Shown: in pieces, positions 24,894-32,236 of the stretch
Layout: each line of letters begins with the position of its first letter
Position numbering within the stretch: the first letter of the stretch is position 1
Assembly: GCF_004323185.1 (NCBI RefSeq)
Contig: NZ_NAPS01000001.1
Coordinates: 223,947-256,267 of the forward strand
DNA: 32,321 bases
Source: Westiellopsis prolifica IICB1
Lineage (GTDB): Bacteria > Cyanobacteriota > Cyanobacteriia > Cyanobacteriales > Nostocaceae
Reading direction: 5' to 3'
Notes under the pieces: generated by a model
What the model was told of the DNA's origin: nothing
What the model saw: the letters and a program-made list of their open reading frames with translations, nothing else
The model's database searches: none
Position numbers and translations under genes: made by a program

Positions 24894-25335
24894 ACCTGAG
24901 AGTGTCAATCCCAATATCTTCATTCCATAGTTCTGGATTTTGTTGAATAAATTCACTCATCATTTTTTCGCATTCTTTTAAGTCTAAATCAATGACTTCG
25001 ACGCCACGGGATACCATAAATTCTTTGGCGCCAGGAAAAGTTTTCGATTCTGCGGCTATAACTTTTTTGATCCCAAATTGTACTACTGCACCAGCACACA
25101 AATAGCACGGCATTAAGGTTGAATAGAGTGTTGTACCTCTATAGCTGCCAATTCTACCAGCGTTGCGAAGACAATCAATTTCGGCGTGGGTGACAGGATC
25201 ATTATCTTGGACGCGCTTGTTATGTCCTCTACCGACAATTTTGCCATCTTTGACAAGCACCGAACCAATGGGAATCCCACCTTCTTGTCTACCTTGTTTT
25301 GCTTCGTCAATAGCAGCTTTCATAAACTCATCCAT
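24862..25335 (-). CDS. Cytosine/nucleoside deaminase with transposon-derived C-terminus
   Basis: 157 residues. Zinc ligands are H50 with catalytic E52 in THAEIDCLRNAG, and C77 and C80 in MPCYLCAG. Overall it is like fungal-type cytosine deaminase: GGIPIGSVLVKDGKIVGRGH and a C-terminus FIQQNPELWNEDIG, where yeast Fcy1 ends. It probably deaminates cytosine or a related base in pyrimidine salvage. The final 14 residues or so (DTLRSKDTEILISP) are encoded by the right end of the adjacent IS605-type element, which has removed the original stop codon. AGGAGA precedes the ATG. It is divergent from the nucleoside hydrolase, with 19 bp between starts. Confidence 0.9.
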   Translation of the reverse strand: MDEFMKAAIDEAKQGRQEGGIPIGSVLVKDGKIVGRGHNKRVQDNDPVTHAEIDCLRNAGRIGSYRGTTLYSTLMPCYLCAGAVVQFGIKKVIAAESKTFPGAKEFMVSRGVEVIDLDLKECEKMMSEFIQQNPELWNEDIGIDTLRSKDTEILISP

Positions 25336-25354
25336 TTTTTTTAGTTCTCCTGTT

Positions 25355-26278
25355 ATGTCTAAACAACTTGTATTAATGGATCACGATGGTGGTGTAGATG
25401 ACTACTTAGCAACTATGCTACTGATGACTATGGATCATATCCAACTTCTGGGTGTGGTTGTCACTCCTGCTGATTGCTATGTCCAACCTGCTGTTAGTGC
25501 TACACGTAAAATCCTGGATTTGATGGGGGGTTCTCATATTAGAGTTGCAGAAAGCACTGTCCGTGGGATAAATCCTTTTCCTTATCTTTATCGTCGTGAT
25601 TCTTTTGTAGTAGACCATTTCCCAATTCTCAATCAAAGCGATCGCATTATTACACCTCTAGTCTCAGAACCTGGTCAGGATTTTATGGTGAAAGTGTTGC
25701 AATCAGCACCAGAACCTGTAACGCTAATGGTAACTGGCCCCCTGACAACGATCGCCACAGCATTAGACAAAGCACCAGATATTGAAGCCAAAATTCAAAA
25801 AATCGTCTGGATGGGAGGAGCGCTCAATGTCCCTGGTAATGTGGAAAAAAATTGGGAACCAGGACAAGATGGTTCCGCAGAATGGAATGTCTATTGGGAC
25901 GCAGTTTCCGCAGCGCGAGTATGGGAAACCCAAATTGAAATTATTATGTGTCCTTTAGATTTGACTAACAATGTACCTGTGACATCGGAAATTGTCCGAA
26001 AAATGGGACAACAACGTCACTATCCGATTTCAGATTTAGCTGGACAATGTTATGCACTCGTTATTCCCCAGGATTATTATTTTTGGGACGTACTAGCAAC
26101 AGCTTATTTAGCCCACCCCGAATTATACCAACTCCGGGAATGGGAAACCGAAATTGTTACTTCTGGTCTCAGCCAAGGACGTACAAAAATAGTTTCTGGA
26201 GGTCGGAAAATTTACGCTATGGATAAAGTTGATAAAGAAGCTTTTTACGCTTATATTTTGCAACAATGGGCTAGATAA
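25355..26278 (+). CDS. Inosine/uridine-preferring nucleoside hydrolase
   Basis: 307 residues from ATG 25355; the frame is open upstream only across the deaminase gene. The N-terminal calcium-binding motif of the family is seen as LMDHDGGVDDYLA (D9, D11, D15, D16), followed by PVTLMVTGPLTTIATAL and KIVWMGGALNVPGNV, and AEWNVYWDAVSAARV with the distal Asp. The enzyme splits ribonucleosides into base and ribose. Its divergent neighbour deaminates bases, so together they could channel cytidine to uracil. Substrate specificity cannot be read from the sequence. Confidence 0.9.
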   Translation: MSKQLVLMDHDGGVDDYLATMLLMTMDHIQLLGVVVTPADCYVQPAVSATRKILDLMGGSHIRVAESTVRGINPFPYLYRRDSFVVDHFPILNQSDRIITPLVSEPGQDFMVKVLQSAPEPVTLMVTGPLTTIATALDKAPDIEAKIQKIVWMGGALNVPGNVEKNWEPGQDGSAEWNVYWDAVSAARVWETQIEIIMCPLDLTNNVPVTSEIVRKMGQQRHYPISDLAGQCYALVIPQDYYFWDVLATAYLAHPELYQLREWETEIVTSGLSQGRTKIVSGGRKIYAMDKVDKEAFYAYILQQWAR

Positions 26279-26338
26279 TTAGTACATTGCTCCCTGCTAA
26301 GAGCTCCCTGCTCCCTTCCCTTGTCTTCCCACACTCCC

Positions 26339-26358
26339 AGACGCGATGAATCGCGTCT
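26339..26358. repeat. Dispersed palindrome, arms AGACGCGAT / ATCGCGTCT (second copy)
   Basis: Same 9-base arms as at 10302-10321, with a GA rather than AA loop. It lies between the nucleoside hydrolase and truB. Confidence 0.75.
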
Positions 26359-26384
26359 CTACATTACTCCCCACACTCCCTTGT

Positions 26385-26412
26385 CCCCAATCCCCAATCC
26401 CCGATCCCCGAT
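26385..26412 (+). repeat. Heptamer tandem repeat (CCCCRAT)4
   Basis: CCCCAAT twice and CCCCGAT twice, immediately upstream of the truB start. A shorter array of the same unit is present near 19485-19500. Confidence 0.85.
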
Positions 26413-26422
26413 CCCTATTATT

Positions 26423-27292
26423 GTGTTTGGTTTCCTCAATCTCAACAAACCATTTGGTTGGACTTCTCACGACTGCGTGGCGAAGACGCGAAAATATTTG
26501 CGTCTCAAGCGAGTCGGACATGCTGGTACTCTCGACCCAGCCGCGACAGGTGTGTTACCAATTGCACTGGGTAAAGCCACACGCTTATTACAATATCTTC
26601 CTGGTGAAAAAGCTTATATAGCCACAATTAGGCTGGGTGTGCGTACCACAACCGATGATTTGCAGGGAGAAATTATTACAGAGAATTCAGTTACAAATTT
26701 AACTTTTAAGACAGTAGAAACTGCACTCCAACAATTTCAAGGCAAAATTGAGCAAATTCCACCGAGTTACAGCGCTATACAAGTGGAGGGAAAACGTTTG
26801 TACGACTTAGCGCGCAAGGGTGAAACGGTGGAAGCACCAGTGCGAACAGTAGAAGTTTTCAAAATAGAGATTTTGGACTGGCGAGAAGGAGAGTTTCCAG
26901 AAATAGATGTGGCGATCGCCTGTGGTACAGGAACATATATCAGAGCGATCGCTCGTGATTTGGGTACAGTATTAGAAACTGGTGGTACTCTCGCAGCTTT
27001 GCAACGCACCGCTAGCAGTGGTTTTATACTAGAAAATAGCCTGACATTTACCGATTTAGAAACACAACTACAAGCTGGAACTTTTCAACCCCTTTCCCCC
27101 GACGTAGCTTTGCAGCATTTACCATCTGTCAGCTTAAGCACACCAGCAGATCAAAAATGGTGTCAAGGTCAGAAGATTCCTTTTGCTGATTATTCTTCAC
27201 AAATATTGCGAGTTTATTCAGAAGATGGACGCTTTTTGGGGATTGGACAAACAAAAGATGATTTATTGCTTCCTCTGGTTGTTTTAGTTTGA
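26423..27292 (+). CDS. truB: tRNA pseudouridine(55) synthase TruB
   Basis: 289 residues from GTG 26423, which gives the family start [18 protein letters not shown]. The catalytic Asp lies in [37 protein letters not shown] and [16 protein letters not shown] are further TruB motifs. It makes pseudouridine 55 in the T-loop of tRNAs. The frame is open upstream to 26321, but those residues ([16 protein letters not shown]) come from the heptamer repeats and are unlikely to be translated. No ribosome binding site is visible because the repeats occupy that position, which may lower expression. Confidence 0.95.
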   Translation: MFGFLNLNKPFGWTSHDCVAKTRKYLRLKRVGHAGTLDPAATGVLPIALGKATRLLQYLPGEKAYIATIRLGVRTTTDDLQGEIITENSVTNLTFKTVETALQQFQGKIEQIPPSYSAIQVEGKRLYDLARKGETVEAPVRTVEVFKIEILDWREGEFPEIDVAIACGTGTYIRAIARDLGTVLETGGTLAALQRTASSGFILENSLTFTDLETQLQAGTFQPLSPDVALQHLPSVSLSTPADQKWCQGQKIPFADYSSQILRVYSEDGRFLGIGQTKDDLLLPLVVLV

Positions 27293-27348
27293 TCGTTCAT
27301 ATCCGCGATCGCAGATTTACTTTGAAATGGATGTTGGAGTGATTTATT

Positions 27349-27442
27349 AAGTAACCAGACAGAATTAATTACACAATGTCATTGCGAATGGCGCGTCTAC
27401 GCTTCGCTCGCAATGACTGTAAATATTTTTGTCTGACTACTT
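27349..27442. mobile_element. MITE-like element with imperfect 25-bp terminal inverted repeats
   Basis: The arms 27349-27373 and 27418-27442 match at 20 of 25 positions. Inside is a perfect 10-bp stem, GTCATTGCGA / TCGCAATGAC. There is no coding potential. It fills part of the 284-bp truB-kinase gap; a kinase promoter must lie to its right. Confidence 0.65.
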
Positions 27443-27576
27443 ACACGCCAGACTACTGTTAATTGTAACCCTAACACCTAATTAAATAAGTAGCTGGATA
27501 CAATTTAAATTCTATGGCTTGAAGGTGACAGATCAAAGAGCAAAATTTTAATAATAGACCAAGGAAACTCATAGCT

Positions 27577-28968
27577 ATGGATCAATTGATTAATCTAGTT
27601 TTACGCGATCGCTATCGCATTCAATCTCTGCTTGGTCGTCAGACTGGTCGGAGAACTTTTCTCGCAAACGATTTACAAACAGGATCGTCTGTTGTAATTA
27701 AGTTGCTGTTGTTTAGTCCTGACTTTAACTGGGATGATCTGAAACTTTTTGAACGTGAGGTAGAAGTCCTGCAATCTTTAGATCATCCAGCGATTCCTAA
27801 ATATATTGATCGCTTCGATGTTGAGACTGAATTAGGCAGAGGCTTTGCTTTAGTTCAAACTTATATAGAAGCCAGATCATTACAAAATTGGATAGAGTCT
27901 GGTCGTACCTTTAGCGAATCAGAAATAAAAGCGATCGCCAAACAATTACTAGGAATTTTAGATTACCTCCATAGTCGCCAACCTCCAGTCGTGCATCGAG
28001 ATATTAAACCAAGTAACATTTTGTTGGGCGATCGCACTGGTAATAATCCTGGACAGATTTACCTGATTGATTTTGGTTGTGTACAAACTGTGGTAAATAG
28101 TGGTACTAGGACAGTTGTTGGTACTTATGGCTACATGCCTCCTGAACAATTTGGTGGACGTACTGTACCCGCTTCAGATCTTTATGCTTTAGGGACAACG
28201 CTAATTTATTTGGTGACAGGACAGCACCCCGATGAATTCCCACAACGGGAGATGCGAATACTTTTTGAAGATAGAGTTAATCTCAGTCCGAATCTCGTTG
28301 ATTGGCTGAAATGGCTTACAGAACCCAGTCTAGATTTACGCTTAAAATCAGCAAAACAGGCTTTAGAAGCTCTAGAAACATCAAATTTGCGAGAAAATTC
28401 CTTAGCAATTACTCAAAAACCTGTTGGTAGCAAAGTTAAACTTACCAACACCACACAGATGTTAGAGATTCTAATTCCACCACGGGGTTTCCACCTGGGA
28501 TTAATTCCGATAATTGGATTTGCGATCGCCTGGAACTCTTTTCTTGTAATGTGGTATGGTATCGCTTTCAGTACGTGGAGTACTGGCGGATTGTTCGCAG
28601 CTCTATTTGCAATCTTTCACCTGGGTGTTGGTTTTTACTTGATTTGGAATATTCTCTTTACTTTATTTGGACAAATCAGACTTCGGATCACTCAACAGCA
28701 AATCTCTTTGACTCGTGAACTCTTGGGAGTCAAATGTCCACCAGTTCTGACCGCACCTCGACAAAATATTGCGAAAATTGAACTCACTCGTCTTTCGTAC
28801 AGGAGAGATTCCGAAGGAGGTAGTGTTGCAATTCCTCCTCAAATTGATATTTGGGTAGGAATAAAGAAATTTGAACTTGGTGGTAAAGGTTATCTGACGA
28901 ACCCAGAACTTGACTGGTTAGCAGAGAATTTGAGCAGTTGGCTAAATTTACCGATCAATAAAAATTAA
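27577..28968 (+). CDS. Serine/threonine protein kinase with C-terminal membrane segments
   Basis: 463 residues. Hanks-type kinase domain at about 10-270: an atypical Gly loop (LLGRQTGRRTFLA), K42 in VVIKLL, E61, HRDIKPSNILL (D142), DFG at 165-167, and the GTYGYMPPEQFGG activation segment. An approximately 30-residue linker leads to two membrane helices (about 305-328 and 337-364), then a beta-rich tail (IRLRITQQQISLTRELLGVK) resembling a PH-like membrane-associated domain. Such kinases are numerous in Nostocales and signal to unknown targets. AAGGAA precedes the ATG. Confidence 0.92.
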   Translation: MDQLINLVLRDRYRIQSLLGRQTGRRTFLANDLQTGSSVVIKLLLFSPDFNWDDLKLFEREVEVLQSLDHPAIPKYIDRFDVETELGRGFALVQTYIEARSLQNWIESGRTFSESEIKAIAKQLLGILDYLHSRQPPVVHRDIKPSNILLGDRTGNNPGQIYLIDFGCVQTVVNSGTRTVVGTYGYMPPEQFGGRTVPASDLYALGTTLIYLVTGQHPDEFPQREMRILFEDRVNLSPNLVDWLKWLTEPSLDLRLKSAKQALEALETSNLRENSLAITQKPVGSKVKLTNTTQMLEILIPPRGFHLGLIPIIGFAIAWNSFLVMWYGIAFSTWSTGGLFAALFAIFHLGVGFYLIWNILFTLFGQIRLRITQQQISLTRELLGVKCPPVLTAPRQNIAKIELTRLSYRRDSEGGSVAIPPQIDIWVGIKKFELGGKGYLTNPELDWLAENLSSWLNLPINKN

Positions 28969-28975
28969 TTATTTT

Positions 28976-29338
28976 TCATTCCCAAGTGGAAACATCTCGT
29001 AACACTGCTGGAATTTCCTCACCTGCGGGAAACTCTAACACCGTTTCTCGAAAACCTAAATAACCAGACTCAGTAAACGACAACAGCATTCGTGTAAGTG
29101 CAAACCAAACCTCTGGTTCATATTCCCAATCACCATATCTAGAAGCTTTACCTGCAATTGAACGCAGCGCCCAAAAAAAGCTATTCCTTACCACAGAACC
29201 ACCTTTTTTATACTCTGGTACATCTTCGTGATGAAGGAAAAGTACATCGTTTTCAATTTTGGCTCTCATGAGGTAAGTCGATCCCTCTGCATACAACTTC
29301 ATACAATAACCGCGATCGCAACTAAAGACCTCTTGCAA
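28976..29338 (-). CDS. Conserved-looking hypothetical protein
   Basis: 120 residues from TTG 29338. It is soluble, acidic and aromatic-rich (GSTYLMRAKIENDVLFLHHE, EYEPEVWFALTRMLLSF, GFRETVLEFPAGEEIPAVLR). I do not recognise a family. The frame remains open upstream as KITDFQLLQ back to an ATA codon at 29360-29362, right at the stop of the preceding gene, so the true N-terminus may be longer and use an unusual start. An ATG at 29302 is the other option. It lies 23 bp after the TPR gene on the same strand, a likely operon. Confidence 0.65.
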   Translation of the reverse strand: MQEVFSCDRGYCMKLYAEGSTYLMRAKIENDVLFLHHEDVPEYKKGGSVVRNSFFWALRSIAGKASRYGDWEYEPEVWFALTRMLLSFTESGYLGFRETVLEFPAGEEIPAVLRDVSTWE

Positions 29339-29361
29339 AAGTTGAAAATCTGTAATTTTTA

Positions 29362-30291
29362 TTAGACAATAATGACTTTAAATGGTATATGTCGTCGTAC
29401 AGTTTTGATTAAAGATAATGTCTTTTCGTATGCGATTTTCTCTCCCTGATAGCCAAAGTAATCAGCAGCTTTCAGCAAATCCGCGATCGCAGCTTGTTCA
29501 TAACCTAGTCGATGAAAAGCTATTCCCCTACTAATGTAAGCACTACCATCACTAGGGTTAAGTCGGATGACTTTGGTAAAATTATCTATAGCCCCAGCGT
29601 AATCTTCGCGTCTAGCACAAGCACAACCCCGATTAAAGTAAGCTCGATAGTCAGCACCATTGAGACGAATCGCCAAATTAAAGTCGAGCATCGCATTTTG
29701 TAGATCTGCTAGCTCTAAACGTGCTAATCCTCGATCATTATAGATGTCCGCAAGTAGAGAACCGTCTATCTGGGAAATTTGACTTAAGGCGAGATTGTAG
29801 TCTGTGACTGCCTGTTGATATTTTTCCAAAGAAGCATTGGCAATTCCCCGGTTATAATAAGCTCGGAAATCACTTGGCTTGAGAGCGATCGCTTGTTGAT
29901 CATCAGCAATAGCCGCTTCATAGTCGCCGAGTCTATACTCAGCAATTCCTCTATTTAAATAAGCCTCAGCATTTTTAGGCAACAAATTTATTGCTTGTGT
30001 ACAGTCTGCGATCGCATTATGATAATCTTGAATATTGATATAAGCAAGACAACGATTACTATAAGCAGCGTCAAAATCTTTTTTCTGTTTAATTGCTTGT
30101 TGAAATTCTGCGATCGCTCCTTGGTAGTTACCATACAACATCTTTTCTACCCCCAGCTTGAAAAAAACCTCTGGTGTAGTTGGGATAACAGAATTAGTTG
30201 TAGTTAAAGAATAGGCAGGCGACAATACAAATAAACAACTAAGTACAACAATAGTAATTAATCTAAAGACGAAGCGATAATAGCAATTCAT
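29362..30291 (-). CDS. Exported TPR-repeat protein
   Basis: 309 residues. An N-terminal signal peptide (hydrophobic LITIVVLSCLFVLSPAYS, likely cleaved near residue 28) is followed by about seven tetratricopeptide repeats, such as YGNYQGAIAEFQQAIKQKKD, DYHNAIADCTQAINLLPKNA, and DYEAAIADDQQAIALKPSDF. TPRs are helical scaffolds for protein-protein contacts, here probably on the periplasmic side. The partner is unknown. It is the first gene of a probable pair with the downstream hypothetical gene. Confidence 0.88.
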   Translation of the reverse strand: MNCYYRFVFRLITIVVLSCLFVLSPAYSLTTTNSVIPTTPEVFFKLGVEKMLYGNYQGAIAEFQQAIKQKKDFDAAYSNRCLAYINIQDYHNAIADCTQAINLLPKNAEAYLNRGIAEYRLGDYEAAIADDQQAIALKPSDFRAYYNRGIANASLEKYQQAVTDYNLALSQISQIDGSLLADIYNDRGLARLELADLQNAMLDFNLAIRLNGADYRAYFNRGCACARREDYAGAIDNFTKVIRLNPSDGSAYISRGIAFHRLGYEQAAIADLLKAADYFGYQGEKIAYEKTLSLIKTVRRHIPFKVIIV

Positions 30292-30457
30292 AAACTATCA
30301 CTTTTTGTGTGAATATCAAGTACCTAACAATCAATCAAAAAAAATAGGTAATTCAGGCACACTTACTCACCAAATTCCTCGCCCCGTGGAAGCACCTGCA
30401 TTTATGCATGGGGGTAAGGGGCAGGCGATATGAACATCGCCGTCAGAATAGTTTCTT

Positions 30458-31843
30458 TTAGGAGTATGAGTAACCATCTTTTTTGTGAATTGGTGAACAA
30501 TATTTGTAGCTAATGCCTGCGATTCTCCCTATTTTGGTAGCGATATCAAAACTACCTGTGGCACGACACAAAACACGCCCTAAATATTCGCCAACTTTCT
30601 TGCCATTGGTTACAACAGCTTTAACAATATCCCCAGTACTAAAACCATAATGAATCTGTTTATTTGAACGATGACGAATAGGGAACCCGAATTTATCAGT
30701 ACCAGCCATCTGTCTAGTGCCATGACCATTAGCAGTAATTAACAATAGTTTGATTCCTTTAACTTTTAAAATTGGTGTTGACTTACCAACACAGGCTGCA
30801 TCTAGCCAATGATTTTTAGGTAGATTTTGTTGACTGCGATTAAACTTTGTTAATCCACCAGAACCTGTTTCTACAGGTAAGCCAGTTTCTTTTAATGTGT
30901 TCAACAATGCATATCTAGTAGTATTAACTGCTGCTGCATCAGCCAATGGTATGAGTGCTTGTGCCAAGATTTTATGCAACTTAGTAGGGTCTTTTTTGAG
31001 AAATTCTTTGATCTCCTTAGTCCCTTTTTTTGTATTGCACTTTTCGCAACTTAGAGTAAGATTTGTAATCGAGTTACTACCTCCTTTGGCTCTAGGGTGA
31101 ATGTGTTCTATCTGTAGTGGCACATCTTTGACACCACAGTAAGCGCATTGTCTCCCCCATTTTTCTAATAGATATTCTCTGGTTTCGTAGCCAGCTAAAG
31201 TACCTTGTTGATATTCTTTTCCTTGAATTTCTGGATTCCGCATCAACTGCATATCAAAGCGTACCAATTCCTGACTTATAGCCTGTATTGGTGCAAGTTT
31301 ACGTAATCTTTCAATCCAAGTTTTGATATGATCAACACGACTTTTAAGACAAGGTGCTAACCATCCTTTTGGACGGGTTCTATTTAAAAACCTTGGTTTG
31401 CGATATCTAGTTTTACGATTTCTTCTACTTCTGCGAAGTTGTCTTCTTGAAATTAAAGCGTCTCTAATCGCAAAACCTCTATGTTTTAGTTCGGCTGCAA
31501 ATACAACCTCCCCAGTAGTATCGTTAACTAATGCAATCCCTGTTACTTTTGCACCAGGGTCAAGCTTTAATCGCAGTGGTTGTACTGGCGATGATTGTGA
31601 TTCTTTGACGGAGCCAGACCTTGAAAAATGAGGCGGGCTTGTTTCTGGCTTATCCGATTGGCCCAACGAATTATCTTTATTGAAGCCCGCCTCATTTTTT
31701 TGCGGCAAATTCGAGAGAATGATTGTGAACGGAAAACGCTTAAAAACTGCTGCTTTTTTGTTTCTTAATAATTGTCTTGCTTGTGCGCTATGTATTGGAT
31801 TTAGTGGTCTTTTTTCTGAGTCAATTACGAATACTTTGGACAT
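30458..31843 (-). CDS. iscB: IscB RNA-guided nuclease with palindromic insert
   Basis: 461 residues, longer than typical IscB (about 400-430). Order: PLMP-like N-terminus (VFVIDSEKRPLNPI), RuvC-I D95 in LKLDPGAKVTGIAL, Arg-rich bridge helix (133-153), RuvC-II E192 in ISQELVRFD, HNH domain with C233, C236, H247 in QIEHIHPRAKGGSN, C266 and C269, then RuvC-III H345 and D348 in KNHWLDAAC. All catalytic residues are present. IscB, the ancestor of Cas9, nicks or cuts DNA guided by an omega-RNA encoded upstream. Residues 49-74 are encoded by a 76-bp palindromic repeat inserted between PLMP and RuvC-I. AGGAGG precedes the ATG. Confidence 0.94.
   Translation of the reverse strand: MSKVFVIDSEKRPLNPIHSAQARQLLRNKKAAVFKRFPFTIILSNLPQKNEAGFNKDNSLGQSDKPETSPPHFSRSGSVKESQSSPVQPLRLKLDPGAKVTGIALVNDTTGEVVFAAELKHRGFAIRDALISRRQLRRSRRNRKTRYRKPRFLNRTRPKGWLAPCLKSRVDHIKTWIERLRKLAPIQAISQELVRFDMQLMRNPEIQGKEYQQGTLAGYETREYLLEKWGRQCAYCGVKDVPLQIEHIHPRAKGGSNSITNLTLSCEKCNTKKGTKEIKEFLKKDPTKLHKILAQALIPLADAAAVNTTRYALLNTLKETGLPVETGSGGLTKFNRSQQNLPKNHWLDAACVGKSTPILKVKGIKLLLITANGHGTRQMAGTDKFGFPIRHRSNKQIHYGFSTGDIVKAVVTNGKKVGEYLGRVLCRATGSFDIATKIGRIAGISYKYCSPIHKKDGYSYS
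31624..31699. repeat. Palindromic element inside the iscB reading frame
   Basis: 17-bp perfect inverted arms (31624-31640 AAAAATGAGGCGGGCTT; 31683-31699 its complement) around 42 bases. The frame stays open through it. It falls in the linker before RuvC-I, where IscB proteins normally have only a few residues. Confidence 0.8.
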
Positions 31844-32080
31844 AAGTCCCTCCTTTGCAGGGTAAAGTTAGCTTCGACAATGTTTAAGGTCGGTACTATA
31901 TTAAGAACACTGGTTTAACCCTTTTAAGCCTGTTTAATCCTCAATTTCTAGAGCAAGGGACTAGCTACGCATCCCTTGGTAGGTCTTTAACGCTTGCCTT
32001 AAACGTAGTACTTCTTCGTACTTAGTCTGGTCAGATTAGGACTTTTTCAAGCCCCCGCCTTTAGGCGTGGGGTTTCTGAC
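31844..32080 (-). ncRNA. omega-RNA region of iscB
   Basis: IscB guide RNAs lie directly upstream of iscB and start at the element's left end. This 237-base minus-strand segment has no coding frame and is rich in stems: the terminal CCCC/GGGG hairpin (32052-32072), GTACGAAGAAGTAC (about 32005-32020), and CAAGGGATGCG with TAGTCCCTTG (about 31952-31978). The guide would be read from bases beyond about 32075. Exact ends are not determined. Confidence 0.6.
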
Positions 32081-32131
32081 CCACTCTCAATACGGTTCGG
32101 ATCAGACAAATCGATTGACATCTAAACCTTG

Positions 32132-32159
32132 TACCAGACGTGCCATGGCACGTCTGGTA
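32132..32159. repeat. Perfect 28-bp palindrome
   Basis: TACCAGACGTGCCA is followed at once by its own complement, TGGCACGTCTGGTA, with no loop. It is framed by CAATACGG (32088-32095) and CCGTATTG (32196-32203), so it may be the centre of a nested palindromic repeat of about 116 bp. Confidence 0.8.
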
Positions 32160-32236
32160 AATGTCCAAAATTATGAGCAAAAATTTTTAATCGATCCGTA
32201 TTGCACCCACTCTAGCCCAATTCCCCATTTTTAAGT

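Larger units (their letters stand above)
23396..24909 (+). mobile_element. IS200/IS605-type element with tnpB only
   Basis: Bounded by two 21-base hairpins: left at 23415-23435 (stem CTCAG/CTGAG plus GGC/GCC, single bulged T, loop TTTA) and right at 24880-24900 (same outer stem, inner stem GTC/GAC, same bulge and loop). The inner stems differ by a compensatory change, as expected for functional Y1-transposase binding hairpins. No tnpA is present, so movement would need a transposase supplied from elsewhere. Outer limits are estimates from typical hairpin-to-cleavage distances. Confidence 0.75.
30393..32072 (-). mobile_element. iscB-carrying IS200/IS605-like element
   Basis: Bounded by two bulged hairpins of 21 bases. 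At the iscB 5' side (32052-32072) the stem is CCCC/GGGG plus CGCC/GGCG; at the 3' side (30393-30413) it is CACC/GGGG plus TGCA/TGCA. Both have a TTTA loop and a bulged T on the plus strand. The inner stems differ by two compensatory pairs. No tnpA lies inside. True ends lie somewhat outside the hairpins. Plus-strand coordinates give hairpin limits only. Confidence 0.7.

Noticed and set aside
25163-25354. 64-residue upstream extension of the nucleoside hydrolase
   Set aside because: It is antisense to the conserved deaminase catalytic region, while ATG 25355 begins exactly at the family N-terminus.
26321-26422. N-terminal extension of TruB
   Set aside because: It is encoded by the heptamer CCCCRAT repeats and the dispersed palindrome. 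The TruB family starts at the FLNLNKP motif.
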